From NCBI GenBank assembly GCA_964016985.1, contig OZ024829.1, positions 73,974,110 through 74,038,109 of the forward strand: a stretch of 64,000 nucleotides of DNA, given 5' to 3'. Within the stretch, counting starts at the first letter, position 1; each line of letters opens with the position of its first letter. A program made the position numbers and the translations under genes. The notes beneath the pieces are model-generated. The model did no database searches and was not told the origin of the DNA. It saw nothing but the letters and a program-made list of their open reading frames with translations. This document shows, one piece after another, positions 47,147 through 57,085 of the stretch. This stretch comes from Anodontia alba. Taxonomy: Eukaryota; Mollusca; Bivalvia; Lucinida; Lucinidae.

Positions 47147-47470
47147 TAAAAGGGTGGAGACTGAAGAGAGCGACAACAATCTCTTGTACTACAATATTAT
47201 ATTCTATGGTTTTACGCAATCAAATAGTGATAACTAGAAACATGTAACGAAATTCAGCTGTGGAAAGTATACAGCCAGACTATGGAATATTCAACTTTGG
47301 TTTTATAGTATTACAAATATATCCGTACCGACACTAATACCGATTCTGGTGTTTATTCTAAAAGTGTCTAAATCATATTTCGGACTCTCACCAAATCGTC
47401 TCATAGAGATGGCCTAATGAGCGCCCTGACAACCACCTACTCACACGTCAGTATCGAGTGCATGGTTTAG
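47000..47470. other. Insertion-like segment with a ~40-bp A-run
   Basis: The Naiad-related array is lost after ATGGGTAGTG (about 46985) and resumes near 47485 (CTCAACTGTTTTGGTCAGAG). Between lies non-repeat sequence with an A-run at about 47105-47144. The A-run may be the tail of a retroposed sequence, but no source gene or target duplication is recognised. Confidence 0.45.
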
Positions 47471-47944
47471 GTCAGCATGTGTGATGTCTCAACTGTTTTG
47501 GTCAGAGTTTAATAAAAGTTGTAGCCTATTATTCAAAGCTCTTTGTTCCATTCTAAAAGAAAATTATTATTATTGTTATTATTATTACTACTACTACTAC
47601 TACTACTACTTTGATGTCTATTTCTGGATGATCCGGGGTCGCAGGCGGGTGTGATCGACATATTTCTTAAATAACTTTCCTTTATTATCACAAATGCAAT
47701 GCTTTGTGTATCAATATTAACTTTTAACTCTAGATTAAAACAATATGTTTACATCAAAATCTGAGCAAATATGATAATTTTAAGCGTTCAACGTATCTGG
47801 GATCATTCAGGATTTCCATTATTTTGTAGAATCGGTTTACATATTTATTTATTTATTTATATATTTATTCGATCATTAATCATTAAAACAATCTGATAGG
47901 ATCACTCTAACTGACATCATTGAATCTGACATAGTAGAAAACAA

Positions 47945-48113
47945 ATGAGTGATGCCGGTGTGTCTGCTGCTTCCCGCCCACCCGGTGTGTCTGCTCACCG
48001 CCCGAATGTTGTGTCTGTTGCCCCCTCCCCAACCCCCGCCCGTCCGGTGTGCCTGCTGCTTCCCATCCGCCCAGTGTGTCTGCTCCCCGCCCGTCCTGTT
48101 TGTCTGCTGCTCC
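47945..48113. repeat. GC-rich degenerate minisatellite
   Basis: Degenerate ~20-26-bp units of GTGTGTCTGCTGCTTCCCGC type. The open frames over it (Pro/Cys/Leu-rich) reflect composition, not a gene. Confidence 0.75.
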
Positions 48114-48388
48114 TCATCCGTGAATGGAGGGTGTTTTACAGCATAATGGTGTGAAACTTATATTTTCACATGTTTAATATAAACCACGTTTTCTCATTTA
48201 TGTGATTTCTAAAGCCTCGTTGGCACCATTAAACCTCTCGCCTGAAGAAAAGAACAGGACTTGTCCTGTTGTCTCAGAAACCTTCATCCAGTAGACACAC
48301 AACGTTGAAACAACATTGACGTTGATTCAACGTTGCGAAAATATGTTTCACAGCAATTATGCTGTAAAATACCCTCCATTCACGATGA
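48114..48388. mobile_element. 275-bp MITE with ~40-bp TIRs
   Basis: GTGAATGGAGGGTGTTTTAC plus AGCATAAT...GTGAAAC at the left (48114-48156) is complementary to GTTTCAC...ATTATGCTGTAAAATACCC plus TCCATTCAC at the right (48346-48388). The centre holds CAACGTTG/CAACGTTG words (48302-48337) that form a second hairpin. Confidence 0.88.
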
Positions 48389-48404
48389 CAGTTTTTTTTG
48401 TTTA

Positions 48405-48785
48405 ATTTTGGTACGGGTGTGCGAGCCCGTATTTCGAAGCCTATCCCGTTCATATACCTGGCCTTTGAAAAAACGGACCCATTCATATACTAGATCATCT
48501 GAAATGTTGATCCATTCATAAACTGTCCGTTAATTTTTTGTACCCTTTTATTACTGGTAGTTAGACAAATAATGCAGTCAATTCATTGAATACCAAGAGA
48601 ACAAGCAGCTTCAATAATCTCTGAGTGAAAATGTGCATATACTAAAATGTCAGAAAAAGTGGCGCCTTTCATATACCAATCATGAAAAATTGGGTCAATC
48701 ATATACTTTTTGTCGAAAAAAGGGGGCTAATCATATACCTGGCAGAGCTGAAAAAGGGGGCCATTCGGCACGCACATCCGTACTA
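48405..48785. mobile_element. ~380-bp element with short inverted ends
   Basis: GGTACGGGTGTGCGAGCCC (about 48409) faces GGCACGCACATCCGTACTA (about 48768). In between the phrase TCATATACCTGG or close variants recurs four to six times. Probably a small non-autonomous element. Confidence 0.5.
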
Positions 48786-49176
48786 TGCCATATATAAGTT
48801 CCGCTCACCCCCCCCCCCCCCCCGCCTCCGCCCCCCCCACCCCCACCCCCACCCGACCCGCCCGGAGATCAAACCGCTAAAAACATGATACGTGCATTTT
48901 TTTTTTTAAATTTCTGATCGTTTGCTGTAAATTTCGTATTAACAAGCATAAATCACTGTAACTAACGAACAGATGTATAACGTAGTTATGATCTACCCAG
49001 GTTGTTTGTATGACTAAAGCAATGTTGATAGGTCGTAAAGTGAGGGTGCCTATATGCCTGAAAGATTGTTAATAGGTCGTTAACTTGTTTAAAACCTTTT
49101 ACAGTTAGTTTTGAATGAGATTTATTCATTTAAAATATTAAAATCTACTGTTAGATAAAATGCAACAATGTACTTT
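48786..49176. other. C-rich tract and gene-free sequence
   Basis: A C-run with A/G interruptions occupies about 48808-48865. The rest has no features that I can support. Confidence 0.5.
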
Positions 49177-49493
49177 AAAAAAAGGTAAGAGAAAAGTCCA
49201 GGGAGTGCCACAATCACAAACCGCAGCCCTTCCCAGACCCCAAGAGGAAGAGGAAACTGACAAATCCAAACAAGCACAAACCGAACAAACGTACGAAAAG
49301 CACCAAGATTAGCTCTCTCTTCCCCAAGCGAGGTAATCGCAATACTAAAAGGACTGAAAAAAAAACAAAAGAACAAAATGACACACGGAAAGACATACAA
49401 CAAATCGCCTCGTAGAATAAACCACAAAGCAACAAAGAGTAAGACTAACACAGGGACCACCGCCTTAGAACGGTCGGTAGAGCAAACCACCCT
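49177..49493 (-). mobile_element. 5'-truncated Naiad 3' end
   Basis: About 315 bp nearly identical to 52261-52560, the 3' end of the Naiad. It shares AAAAAAGGTAAGAGAAAAGT at the terminus, CACAATCACAAACCGCAGCC, and AGCGAGGTAATCGCAATACT. The homology stops at 49493, giving a minimal truncated insertion in the same orientation as the full copy. Confidence 0.85.
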
Positions 49494-49858
49494 AAAACAC
49501 CCTAATATACATTATTGTTTATACTGGATCTCATTCAAAACCACTGTTGATGTTGGACTCTATACAAAACCATTGTTTATAATTGAAAGTATTTGATGAC
49601 TATTAAAACATGTGGTTGCATCAGAATCACATATATATTATGTACTGTTTAATTGAACCCGAAGACTGCTGCACTAATATTTAGTAATTTAAAGAAAACT
49701 GCCTTTAAAAGTATAAATGGATGAAATTTTGAAAACTATAATTTAAACAGAACCGTTATATACTGTTTCAAAAGAAAATCAGTTGGATATAATTTATAGA
49801 TCATATAAATTATATAGACTTCCAGCTTATAGCAGCAGCATTCTTTTGGTGCTTTGTA
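49494..49858. other. No gene seen
   Basis: AT-rich flank between the Naiad 3' fragment and the probable start of the gypsy LTR. No repeats recognised. Confidence 0.35.
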
Positions 49859-50288
49859 ACTGTTGCAGGTGTTTTGTAATATTGCGCAATACCCTCAGTG
49901 AGTGACAAGACATTAAATAATGTAGAGTAAGACATTAAATAATGTAGAGTATGATAGACATTTAGTACAAACAAACGTGGGTAGAAAAATGTGAGAAATG
50001 CTCTAGAAACATATATATAGTCCGGATCTGATCATGTTAGTTAGTTAGGAACAGTTAGAGATTCAGAGTTGTAGTGATGGTTTTGCTTTGTCTCTAGCAA
50101 CCGTCCGTTATATTGATTCAGCGAACTTTTTGGGTTATCTGATTTGTAAAATTAAAATATAGAAACTTTAAAAAGACTTTATTTCTATTCACAAAAGCGA
50201 AGTACTAACTTTATAACCCCACCCCCCGCCCCCCCCCCCCAAACTATATGATCATTGTAAAACATAAAAGCTACTTTACAGCTTGTTC
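49859..50288 (+). repeat. Probable 5' LTR of a Ty3/gypsy element
   Basis: Bounded at the right by a primer-binding site at 50293. It holds a TATA-like box (CATATATATAG, about 50010) and a T-rich region with TTTATTTC, and would end CTTGTTCA. The left boundary (TGTTGCAGG at 49859) is only a guess because no 3' LTR is present for comparison. A C-run at 50220-50240 lies inside. Confidence 0.45.
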
Positions 50289-50292
50289 ATTT

Positions 50293-50308
50293 TGGTGCCG
50301 CTCCCCGG
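50293..50308 (+). promoter_or_regulatory. tRNA primer-binding site
   Basis: TGGTGCCGCTCCCCGG two to four bases after the presumed LTR end. It begins TGG, the complement of the CCA end of a tRNA, and sits upstream of gag as expected. The primer tRNA was not identified. Confidence 0.6.
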
Positions 50309-50499
50309 CTGAGTCAAAAGAAAAGGCAACTTTAAAATTTAGTGAACATTCAAAAGAAAGGAGAATGGAGCATCAAGGAAAGAAGATATCACAGGTAGGT
50401 GATGTTTTTATTTACCTTGTCTTGGTTGTGATTGTTTGTCTTGTAGTTTGCCAATTTTGTAATTAAAAAAGAATTTGAAATTAATCGAAGTTAAAAAAA

Positions 50500-51385
50500 A
50501 AGGCAGATCAAAACCAAGCACAAGCCCAAGCTGAAGCTCTTGACCCTGGTGTACAGGCTTTTCAAAATTTGAGATTAGAGGTCGCAAACATTTCTCAAGC
50601 ACTCGCGGCGCAAGGAATCTCCAGTACAATTAACAAATTTGATGGTAATCCTAAACATTTTAGGGAATGGATTAAAGCCATCGAAAAATATGCCATGTTA
50701 GTAGGTGTCCCTGATGGCCGTAAAAATTAATAGCGTTTCAAACTTCTGGGGGCGCAGTGTCTGGATTTATTCAGAGATACATTCAAGCTAATCCCAACAA
50801 TACTTGGGAACAAATGAAGGCACAATTATGTGTATGATTTTCAGACGTGACGGATGGCCAAATGGCTCTGTCATTGTTAAGACAAACTAGACAAAATAAA
50901 GGGGAGACTATCCATGATTATGCTAAAAGAATTCTGTCTCTGGCCGAAGATGCCTATCACAATCAGGGAGGAGATGCCGTTGAGAGGCAGTTGATAGACA
51001 TTTTGTAGATGGTTTAAATAATGACCAATTGAAAATGAAAATACTTAGGGACCAGCCTAATACTTTGCATCGTGCAATGGGAGTTGCTACAAATGAGCAG
51101 AACTTAAGAACACGTGTACAAATGTCCCATCAAAACACATCTAGTAACCATACTCCAATGGAAGTTGACCATTCACGAGGTCAACGTTTTAGAAATAGAC
51201 AAGGATATAATAGGATCAACAGCGCAATCAACACACAGGGGCCACAACAGGTTAAATGTTGGCACTGTGGTAGACTAGGTCACATAAGTAGGGATTGTAA
51301 GGATAAAACAGAAACCAGACCACCAATGGGCCATGGTCGACCCAGAAATCAAGCTCCACAAACACAAAATGCAAAGGAAAACTAG
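50500..51385 (+). pseudogene. Ty3/gypsy gag
   Basis: In pieces across frames: NKFDGNPKHFREWIKAIEKY (capsid start), SGFIQRYIQANPNNTWEQMK, DGQMALSLLRQTRQNKGETI, and in the frame open to 51385 a nucleocapsid knuckle CWHCGRLGHISRDC (C-x2-C-x4-H-x4-C). Stops at about 50730 and 50836 and a shift near 51006 show it is defective. The order capsid then CCHC knuckle, followed at once by protease, is the gypsy arrangement. Confidence 0.82.
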
Positions 51386-51393
51386 GTCACTCT

Positions 51394-51921
51394 TTGTATA
51401 ATGAGGTCAATACAAAGAGTCATGAATGCAACATAAATGAAAATTTACCTCAAGAAACATACAAAGTCAGTGTTTCAGGCAGTCCAAGCTCTTGTCTAGT
51501 AAAGATTGGAAAACAAAGGTTTAGAACTCTTGTAGACACCGGAGCGGAATGCTCATTGATGCATCGCCGTATTTATGATCAACTAAAAGATAGGCCGAAA
51601 TTGTTAAACAAGAAAGTTTGTTTACAATCTGGAAATGGCACAGAATTGAAGTGTGACGGGTGTATCAGTGTGCAAATTTGTATCGGTGGTACCGAGATGC
51701 CTCAAGACTTCTTTGTGATAAGAGATTTAAACAGAAATATGATACTTGGTTTGGACTGGCTGAAAAAGCACAATGTTAGGATTTATTTTGATCTGAAATG
51801 CCTCAGAATAAACGGAAAACACTATGTAAATCTAGAAGAAGATATTCGTATTGCATCCACAGTTAGAATGAAAACAACCATGTTTAATCAAACCTCAAAC
51901 TGCTGTAATATGTTACGGTAA
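51394..51921 (+). pseudogene. Ty3/gypsy protease
   Basis: Retropepsin: the catalytic site is LVDTGAECSLM (DTG motif), with the second conserved strand MILGLDWLKKHNV. It is open over about 175 codons. The frame then shifts into the protease-RT linker (to about 52110). It lies directly downstream of gag. Confidence 0.85.
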
Positions 51922-52104
51922 AGTTAGGGAAAATCCAGATTTACCAGTAGGAGAATCATATGAAATTTTACAAATTGATAGGGGTTTTATTGTAAACCAA
52001 ACAGGTTTGCAAGTAATTAACACTGTATCAACTTTGGGGAAAGATAGGTCATCGCCTTTATTAACTGTAAACAACACAAATAAATTTATCAAAATTTACA
52101 GGCA

Positions 52105-52260
52105 TGGTTTATTAGCAAAAATCACAGGAATTCAATGTCATGCCCTTTGGTCTTTCAAATGCTCCTGCAGTTTTCCCAAGAGCCAAGAGCTTATGTCAGT
52201 TGTTTTACAGGACTGTGAAGATTTCTCAACTGCATACTTAGATGACATCATGATCTTTAG
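52105..52260 (+). pseudogene. Ty3/gypsy RT remnant, internally deleted
   Basis: Shifting frames give CHALWSF/MPFGLSNAPA (RT motif) and YLDDIMIF (catalytic YxDD). The palm and fingers that should precede are missing, so about 100 codons are deleted. The sequence is cut at 52260-52263 by the 3' end of the Naiad; no RNase H or integrase follows on the other side. Confidence 0.75.
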
Positions 52261-52839
52261 TCAAAAAAGGTAAGAGAAAAGTCCGGGGAGTGCCACAATC
52301 ACAAACCGCAGCCCTTCCCAGACCAAAAGAGGAAGAGGAAACCGACAAATCCAAACAAGCACAAATCGAACAAACGTACGAAAAGCACTAAGATTAGCTC
52401 TCTTCCCCAAGCGAGGTAATCGCAATACTAAAAGGACTGAAAAACACAAGAACATGGAAAGACATATAACAAATCGCCTCGTAGGATAAACCAAAAAGCA
52501 ACAAAGAGTAAGACTAACACCGGGACCACCGCCTTAGAACGGTCAATAGAGTAAACCGCCGGGGGATTTAAAGCACTTTTACAGCTAGCTAACTTCACCC
52601 TGGGTCCCGATTCTACTCTTAATACAGAAACACATAAAAAATTCGGTTCACATAAAGGCTCCCAACTCAGTCAATGCATCAAAGCGAAAACACAAAAATC
52701 AAATTAATCACTATAATAAACAAAGACGAGTACTCATGGCTAATTCTACTGTATGCCAGAGCAAATGAAAACCAATAGTTGAACCACGGCGGGCCAAGCC
52801 AAAGACATATCGTCAAGCCCCAACCCACTGGTTAAAGTT
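52261..52839 (-). other. Naiad 3' untranslated region
   Basis: Follows the TAA at 52840-52842. The distal ~300 bp is duplicated at 49177-49493. If the in-frame TGAs are read as selenocysteine, a SECIS hairpin should lie here. I looked for an RTGA...AA...NGA arrangement with a long stem and could not pick one by eye. Confidence 0.7.
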
Positions 52840-55800
52840 TTACGAAGAGGCCGTCATTGGGTCTGAGGCCCGAACCGCCGTCGTGCAATTAAAGAGTGAA
52901 GCATAGCCATCAACAATGATTGGGTTGACAACTAGGCAAGCAGTCTGCCGCATAATATCCAGGCTATAGCCAATTCTTTTATAACGGTTAGTAAGTTTTC
53001 TGAATTGCTCCGAAAAGTTAGATTTACCTACAATTTTTCTAAATCTGTACACTAAGTCACCGTAAAATTCTGGTTCCGATATACCTTGTTGCAGAAGTGT
53101 TTTCAGACTGACGCTATATCTTTCTAATAAGGCACTGTGTCTGCGATAAAATTTCGAAAACGCCTAGCGATAGCCCTGCCTAAGAAGTTTGGCAGTAAGG
53201 GCTTTATTACGGTAGTTAAAGGCATTAAGATTTGAAGATTTGAAGAAGCTCTGGCGAATCTAATAAGTTGAGATATGTATACCCCATATGAAATACGCCG
53301 GGGGACATCGCCATCCAGAAAAGGGAAATTGACTATGTCAAAATCAAAATCGTCTCGTTTATCATAAATTTTGGTGGAAACCGTACCATTAGAAATACAT
53401 AGATTCAAATCCAAAAAAGGTGCCTCGGTATCGGAAGAATTTGCTCTATTTAATTGCAGTTCCGTAGGGTTTATCCGGTCCACCATTTGGTCAAAGTAAA
53501 TATTGTCAATATTTAATAAATCATCAAGATATCTTGAAGTTGAATTGAAAGCCTCAATAATGTCAGCCTGATTTTCACGTGAGAGAGACTTCATGAAATC
53601 TCTCTCATAACAAAAAAGAAACAAATCTGCAACAAGAGGAGCACAATTAGTTCCCATCGGAATATCAATAGTTTGCCTATAAAGTTTAGTTCCAAATCTA
53701 ATAAAAATATTATCCAAAAGATAAACAAGGGCATCACAGACTTTTTGACACGACCATAAATTGTGATTATTATATACATCAGAAGTGAAAAAAGCACATT
53801 CTTCTTTGCAGGCCAAATATTGGGTATTCTCCCGAATAAACGTTCGGTTAATTAAATCAATAAGTTTATCTTTTATAAGATGATGAGGTAACGTAGTATA
53901 CAGTGTAGAAAAATCATATGTAGACAATTTAGAAGCCTGAAAGTTTTTAGATTTAAATTTATTGAGAACATCATTAGAATTTTTAATTGACCAAAAATAG
54001 TTAGTTCCGTCCCTTTCGTAAACAGTATCATAGTATCTAATCCAATGTTTTTTAACAGCAGTAAGGCATGAAGTTAGCAGTTTGGACAAACTAGTAGTCG
54101 TACATGAACTAGAATTAGCAATGAAACGTGCTTTATTAGGCCGTTTATGAAGTTTCAGTGACCAATATAACGTAGGAAGTCTGTCTTGCTTTTCTTTAAT
54201 ACTCACTCCAAAATTAGCAGTAATATCGATAGAATGGGCATTAACAATAGATCTCTCGTCAGTAGAAATCCGTTTATATGTTTTAGTACTACCAAGTTCT
54301 TGTATTAGAGTATTGATATAATAAAGTCGTCACACAACAACAACATTATTAGCAGCTTTATCAGCTGGAGCCAAAACATACTTCCTATGAAATTCTTGGA
54401 TGCCTTGTTTTAAATATCGAAAAGATAATTTAGGCCTAGGAGGGAGAAGATCAAGGTTATTAGAGTAAAATAACACACGTTCATCAATGATCTTAAAAAT
54501 CTTTAATTTCCAATTATTTAAAGCATTAGACTCAACATGCTCTCGTTTACACCAACGCGTACAATAATCATTTAAAGCACTGGCAATTGTTTCCCGACAT
54601 TTATTGAAATCAATGTAGGCTGGGAATCTATATTTAGGTCATTTTGAAATAACTGAACGGATTCGTGAATCAGTTATAATCTTCAAGTTACCAGTGACAA
54701 TATGACCCGCTGATTGATAACAAAATTTAGAATCTATACAATCTCAAGAATCAGGGGAACTAGTTTCAGTATTAAGATCAGAAACTAATTTATTGAAATT
54801 AAGTATAGTATTACGGATAGGTTTGTTATATTTATAACAAATAATAGGAGATTCCGTGTTTTCGAAATATGAAGGCATAGCTGATATAACATTATTATCT
54901 CGAAATATGCTAGGTAAATCTATGAATTCAATACCTTTATTAATGAATGGAATTTTGATGAAGTGTCTAATGTGGTTAATTTCAGAATCAATGTAAGGAC
55001 GAAGAGCATGTTGAGTATAACTTCTAGTAAGGAGAGCTGCTTCATACAAATCATGTTTTCTATCATAAAATTTATTCGCCTCATCATCTAACTTACGCAA
55101 TGAAGAAACAGACAGTGAAGCTAGTTTAGAAAGCATTTGATGACGTCCAGAATTTAAGAGAATCTTTAAATCAAAAAGAGATAAGACAGTTTTATGTTTT
55201 CTTTTAAAATTGCCATTTTTGCGCTTACCATGGGATCGTTTAATACGTTTTTTAATATCTAAAAGGGAAAAAGCATCGAAATCCGGCATTTTAGAAATAT
55301 TTCCTTCATGGTAAATATTATCATTAAATCCAAGTGGAAAAGGGGTTTGTAAACGTTCAATCCATTTAAGTTCAAGTTCATGTCTTAAAATATTTTTTGA
55401 ATCTTTCGGTAGAATTGGACTTGTGTATATTTTTTTCAACAGGTTGAACCAAAACTTTACTAGGTGATCATGAATGACCAGTACTCCGGAAATGTTGATA
55501 AAGAAACGTATCAATTTTCTTAGCTTTTTTGATTTTAAGCAAATGTTCCTTAAACCTTGTTTTAAGGGCCCGTTTGGTCTGTCCAACATACTGCATTTCT
55601 CAGCCTCCTTCGCTGCAATTGAGAACATATATAACATCCTCTGATTTTCAGTCTAAATCAGAGTAGTTTACAACTGAAAATTGTCTATGATTAACTCAGG
55701 AAATTATAGTTGACTGACAAATTAAATGATTGCAGCAGGTGCAACTCTTGGCATTGCACTTAGAAATATTAGGGTACATCCTGTTCCTATTATACGGATT

Positions 55801-56094
55801 CTTATATTTTAGAAGTATAGGAGATTTAATTGGAGAAAGTCTAATTCTAAGGTGATTTCTGAAAATATTATAATTAGAAGCGCCATATAAATTTATAGAT
55901 GATACAGAGTGAAGTTTCAAACGTGAAACGTTAACAGTAGGTAACAGAGAGTTAAATCTAGCAGTAGAACGGGGAATCTGTAAAGAAGAAGCAGAATGTA
56001 GCCTAATAGGAGAAATAGTAATTTTTAATCTTAAAATTAGGTTATTATGAGTTAATGCAATTAGCTTAACAAGTTGTTGAATATCGTTAGAAAA
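52840..56094 (-). CDS. Naiad polyprotein: zinc motif, GIY-YIG nuclease, CxC linker, RT; seven in-frame TGA
   Basis: Reading from 56094: a basic leader; KCNAKSCTCCNH (about 55760-55725); a GIY-YIG domain with VIYVLNC, QYVGQTKRALKTRFKEH and LYQHFRSTGH (55638-55470); a linker with TGA-Asp-Cys and GHIVTGNLKII (54746-54675); then RT with LYWSLKLHKRPNKARFI, YDFSTLYTTLPH (catalytic Asp), PMGTNCAPLVADLF and RYLDDLL (catalytic Asp pair). The C-terminal region reads GISEPEFYGDLVYRF and MRQTACLVVNP. All seven internal stops are TGA, at 55696, 55648, 55600, 55468, 54744, 54639 and 54330 (first plus-strand base); none is TAA or TAG. Several occupy positions where related proteins have Cys: before KSEDVIYVL, before EMQYVGQ, the first Cys of CxC, and VVVV-x-RLYY. 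Two one-base shifts, in an A7 run (55430-55436) and near 53153, break the frame. The start codon is uncertain. Confidence 0.88.
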
Positions 56095-56097
56095 TTA

Positions 56098-56541
56098 ATG
56101 ACCCGTAAAATTACTCGACCTAACCTGAATAAACAAACATTATACGGTATTATTTCTGCTCTAAAATATAAATTGTGGGTACTGGATCCCACAATGTATG
56201 TGAATGCATATATGAAACTGTATGCACTCAACGTTAACGAATCCATGTTATGAAGATCCCCGGCAAATCTTACTTTTCTAAATATAGGGGAAAAGAAGGG
56301 TTGTAATTCAAGTTTTGAATCCCGAATGATCCCAGATATGCTGAACGTTTAAAATTATCATATTTGCTCAGATTTTGTTTTAAACATATTTCATTAATGT
56401 AGGGTTAAATAGTTAATATTGATAAACAAAGCATTGCATTTATTGCATTTGCGATAATAAAGGAAAGTTATTTAAGAAGGAAGTCGATCCCACCTGCCTG
56501 CGACCCCGGATCATCAAGAAATAGACATCAAAGAGGTAGTA

Positions 56542-56588
<47 letters not shown>

Positions 56589-57085
56589 TTTCATTCAGAA
56601 TGGAACAAAGAGTTTGAATAATACAACTTTTATGAAAGTCTGACCACAACATGTTGAGATATCAAGGGCATCACACCACTACCCATACATCGGACATTAC
56701 ATTTCGAACATCCCGGACATTTCAAAGTCTGAAATCGACCTCAAAGGGGTAAAAATAAAAATATTTTTAATAATCTTTTAGAATGGAGCTTACATTTTCA
56801 AATGATACCAATTTTATTAAATTCTGACCACAAAAAAAAAGTGAGAAATTAAGGACAACGCACCAGTAGCAATACATCCCAGACATTTCAAAGTCCAAAA
56901 TCGACCTAAAAAGGGTAAAATTGGGAAAATAGTTATAATAATCTTTTAGAATGGAGCTTAAATTTTCAAATGATATAAATTTTATTAAATTTTGACCACC
57001 AAAAGTTGAGATATTAAGGACAAAAAACAAGTATCTATACATTCCGGACATTACATCCCCATATGCAGGAATTCTCATACTACAG
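56098..57085 (-). repeat. Naiad 5' leader and tandem array
   Basis: On the minus strand: about two and a half ATGTCCGGGATG units (57055-56640), an (ATT)n tract (56539-56588), GGGGTCGCAGGCAGG, GGATCATTCGGGATTC, CTCTAAAATATAAATTG, and CAGGTTAGGTCGAGTAATTT directly before the coding region. The terminal GTGCACACTAATG seen in other copies is missing, so the 5' end is truncated at about 57060-57085. Confidence 0.7.

Larger units (their letters stand above)
44817..47900 (+). mobile_element. Naiad-related 5' array and leader, interrupted twice
   Basis: Terminus GTGCACACTAATGTCC at 44817, then repeated ATGTCCGGGATG units (about 45005, 46390, 46570, 46755 and 46945). These alternate with CAGAATTTAATAAAATTTAT and AAGCTCCATTCTAAAA. 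Later parts (GATGTCTATTTCTGGATGATC, GGGGTCGCAGGCGGGTGTGATC, GGGATCATTCAGGATTTCC) match the reverse complement of 56340-56640 in the Naiad. A hairpin-ended element (45108-46298) and an A-tailed insertion (about 47000-47460) interrupt it. No RT follows. Confidence 0.7.
52261..57085 (-). mobile_element. Naiad-type Penelope-like retroelement
   Basis: Minus-strand element: 5' tandem array and leader (57085-56098), one long coding region (56094-52840) with GIY-YIG nuclease before RT, and a 3' UTR ending at 52261 with the terminus also seen at 49177. It has inserted into a gypsy pol gene. The nuclease-first order separates it from canonical Penelope elements, which carry GIY-YIG at the C-terminus. 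That the array belongs to the element is inferred from the leader shared with 33590-33690. Confidence 0.8.

Noticed and set aside
47945..48154. Cys/Pro-rich small secreted protein
   Set aside because: Two frames are open over a GC-rich minisatellite; composition explains both.
52261..52839. A definite SECIS element
   Set aside because: Expected from the TGA pattern, but no RTGA...AA...NGA core with a convincing long stem was found by eye, so none is annotated.
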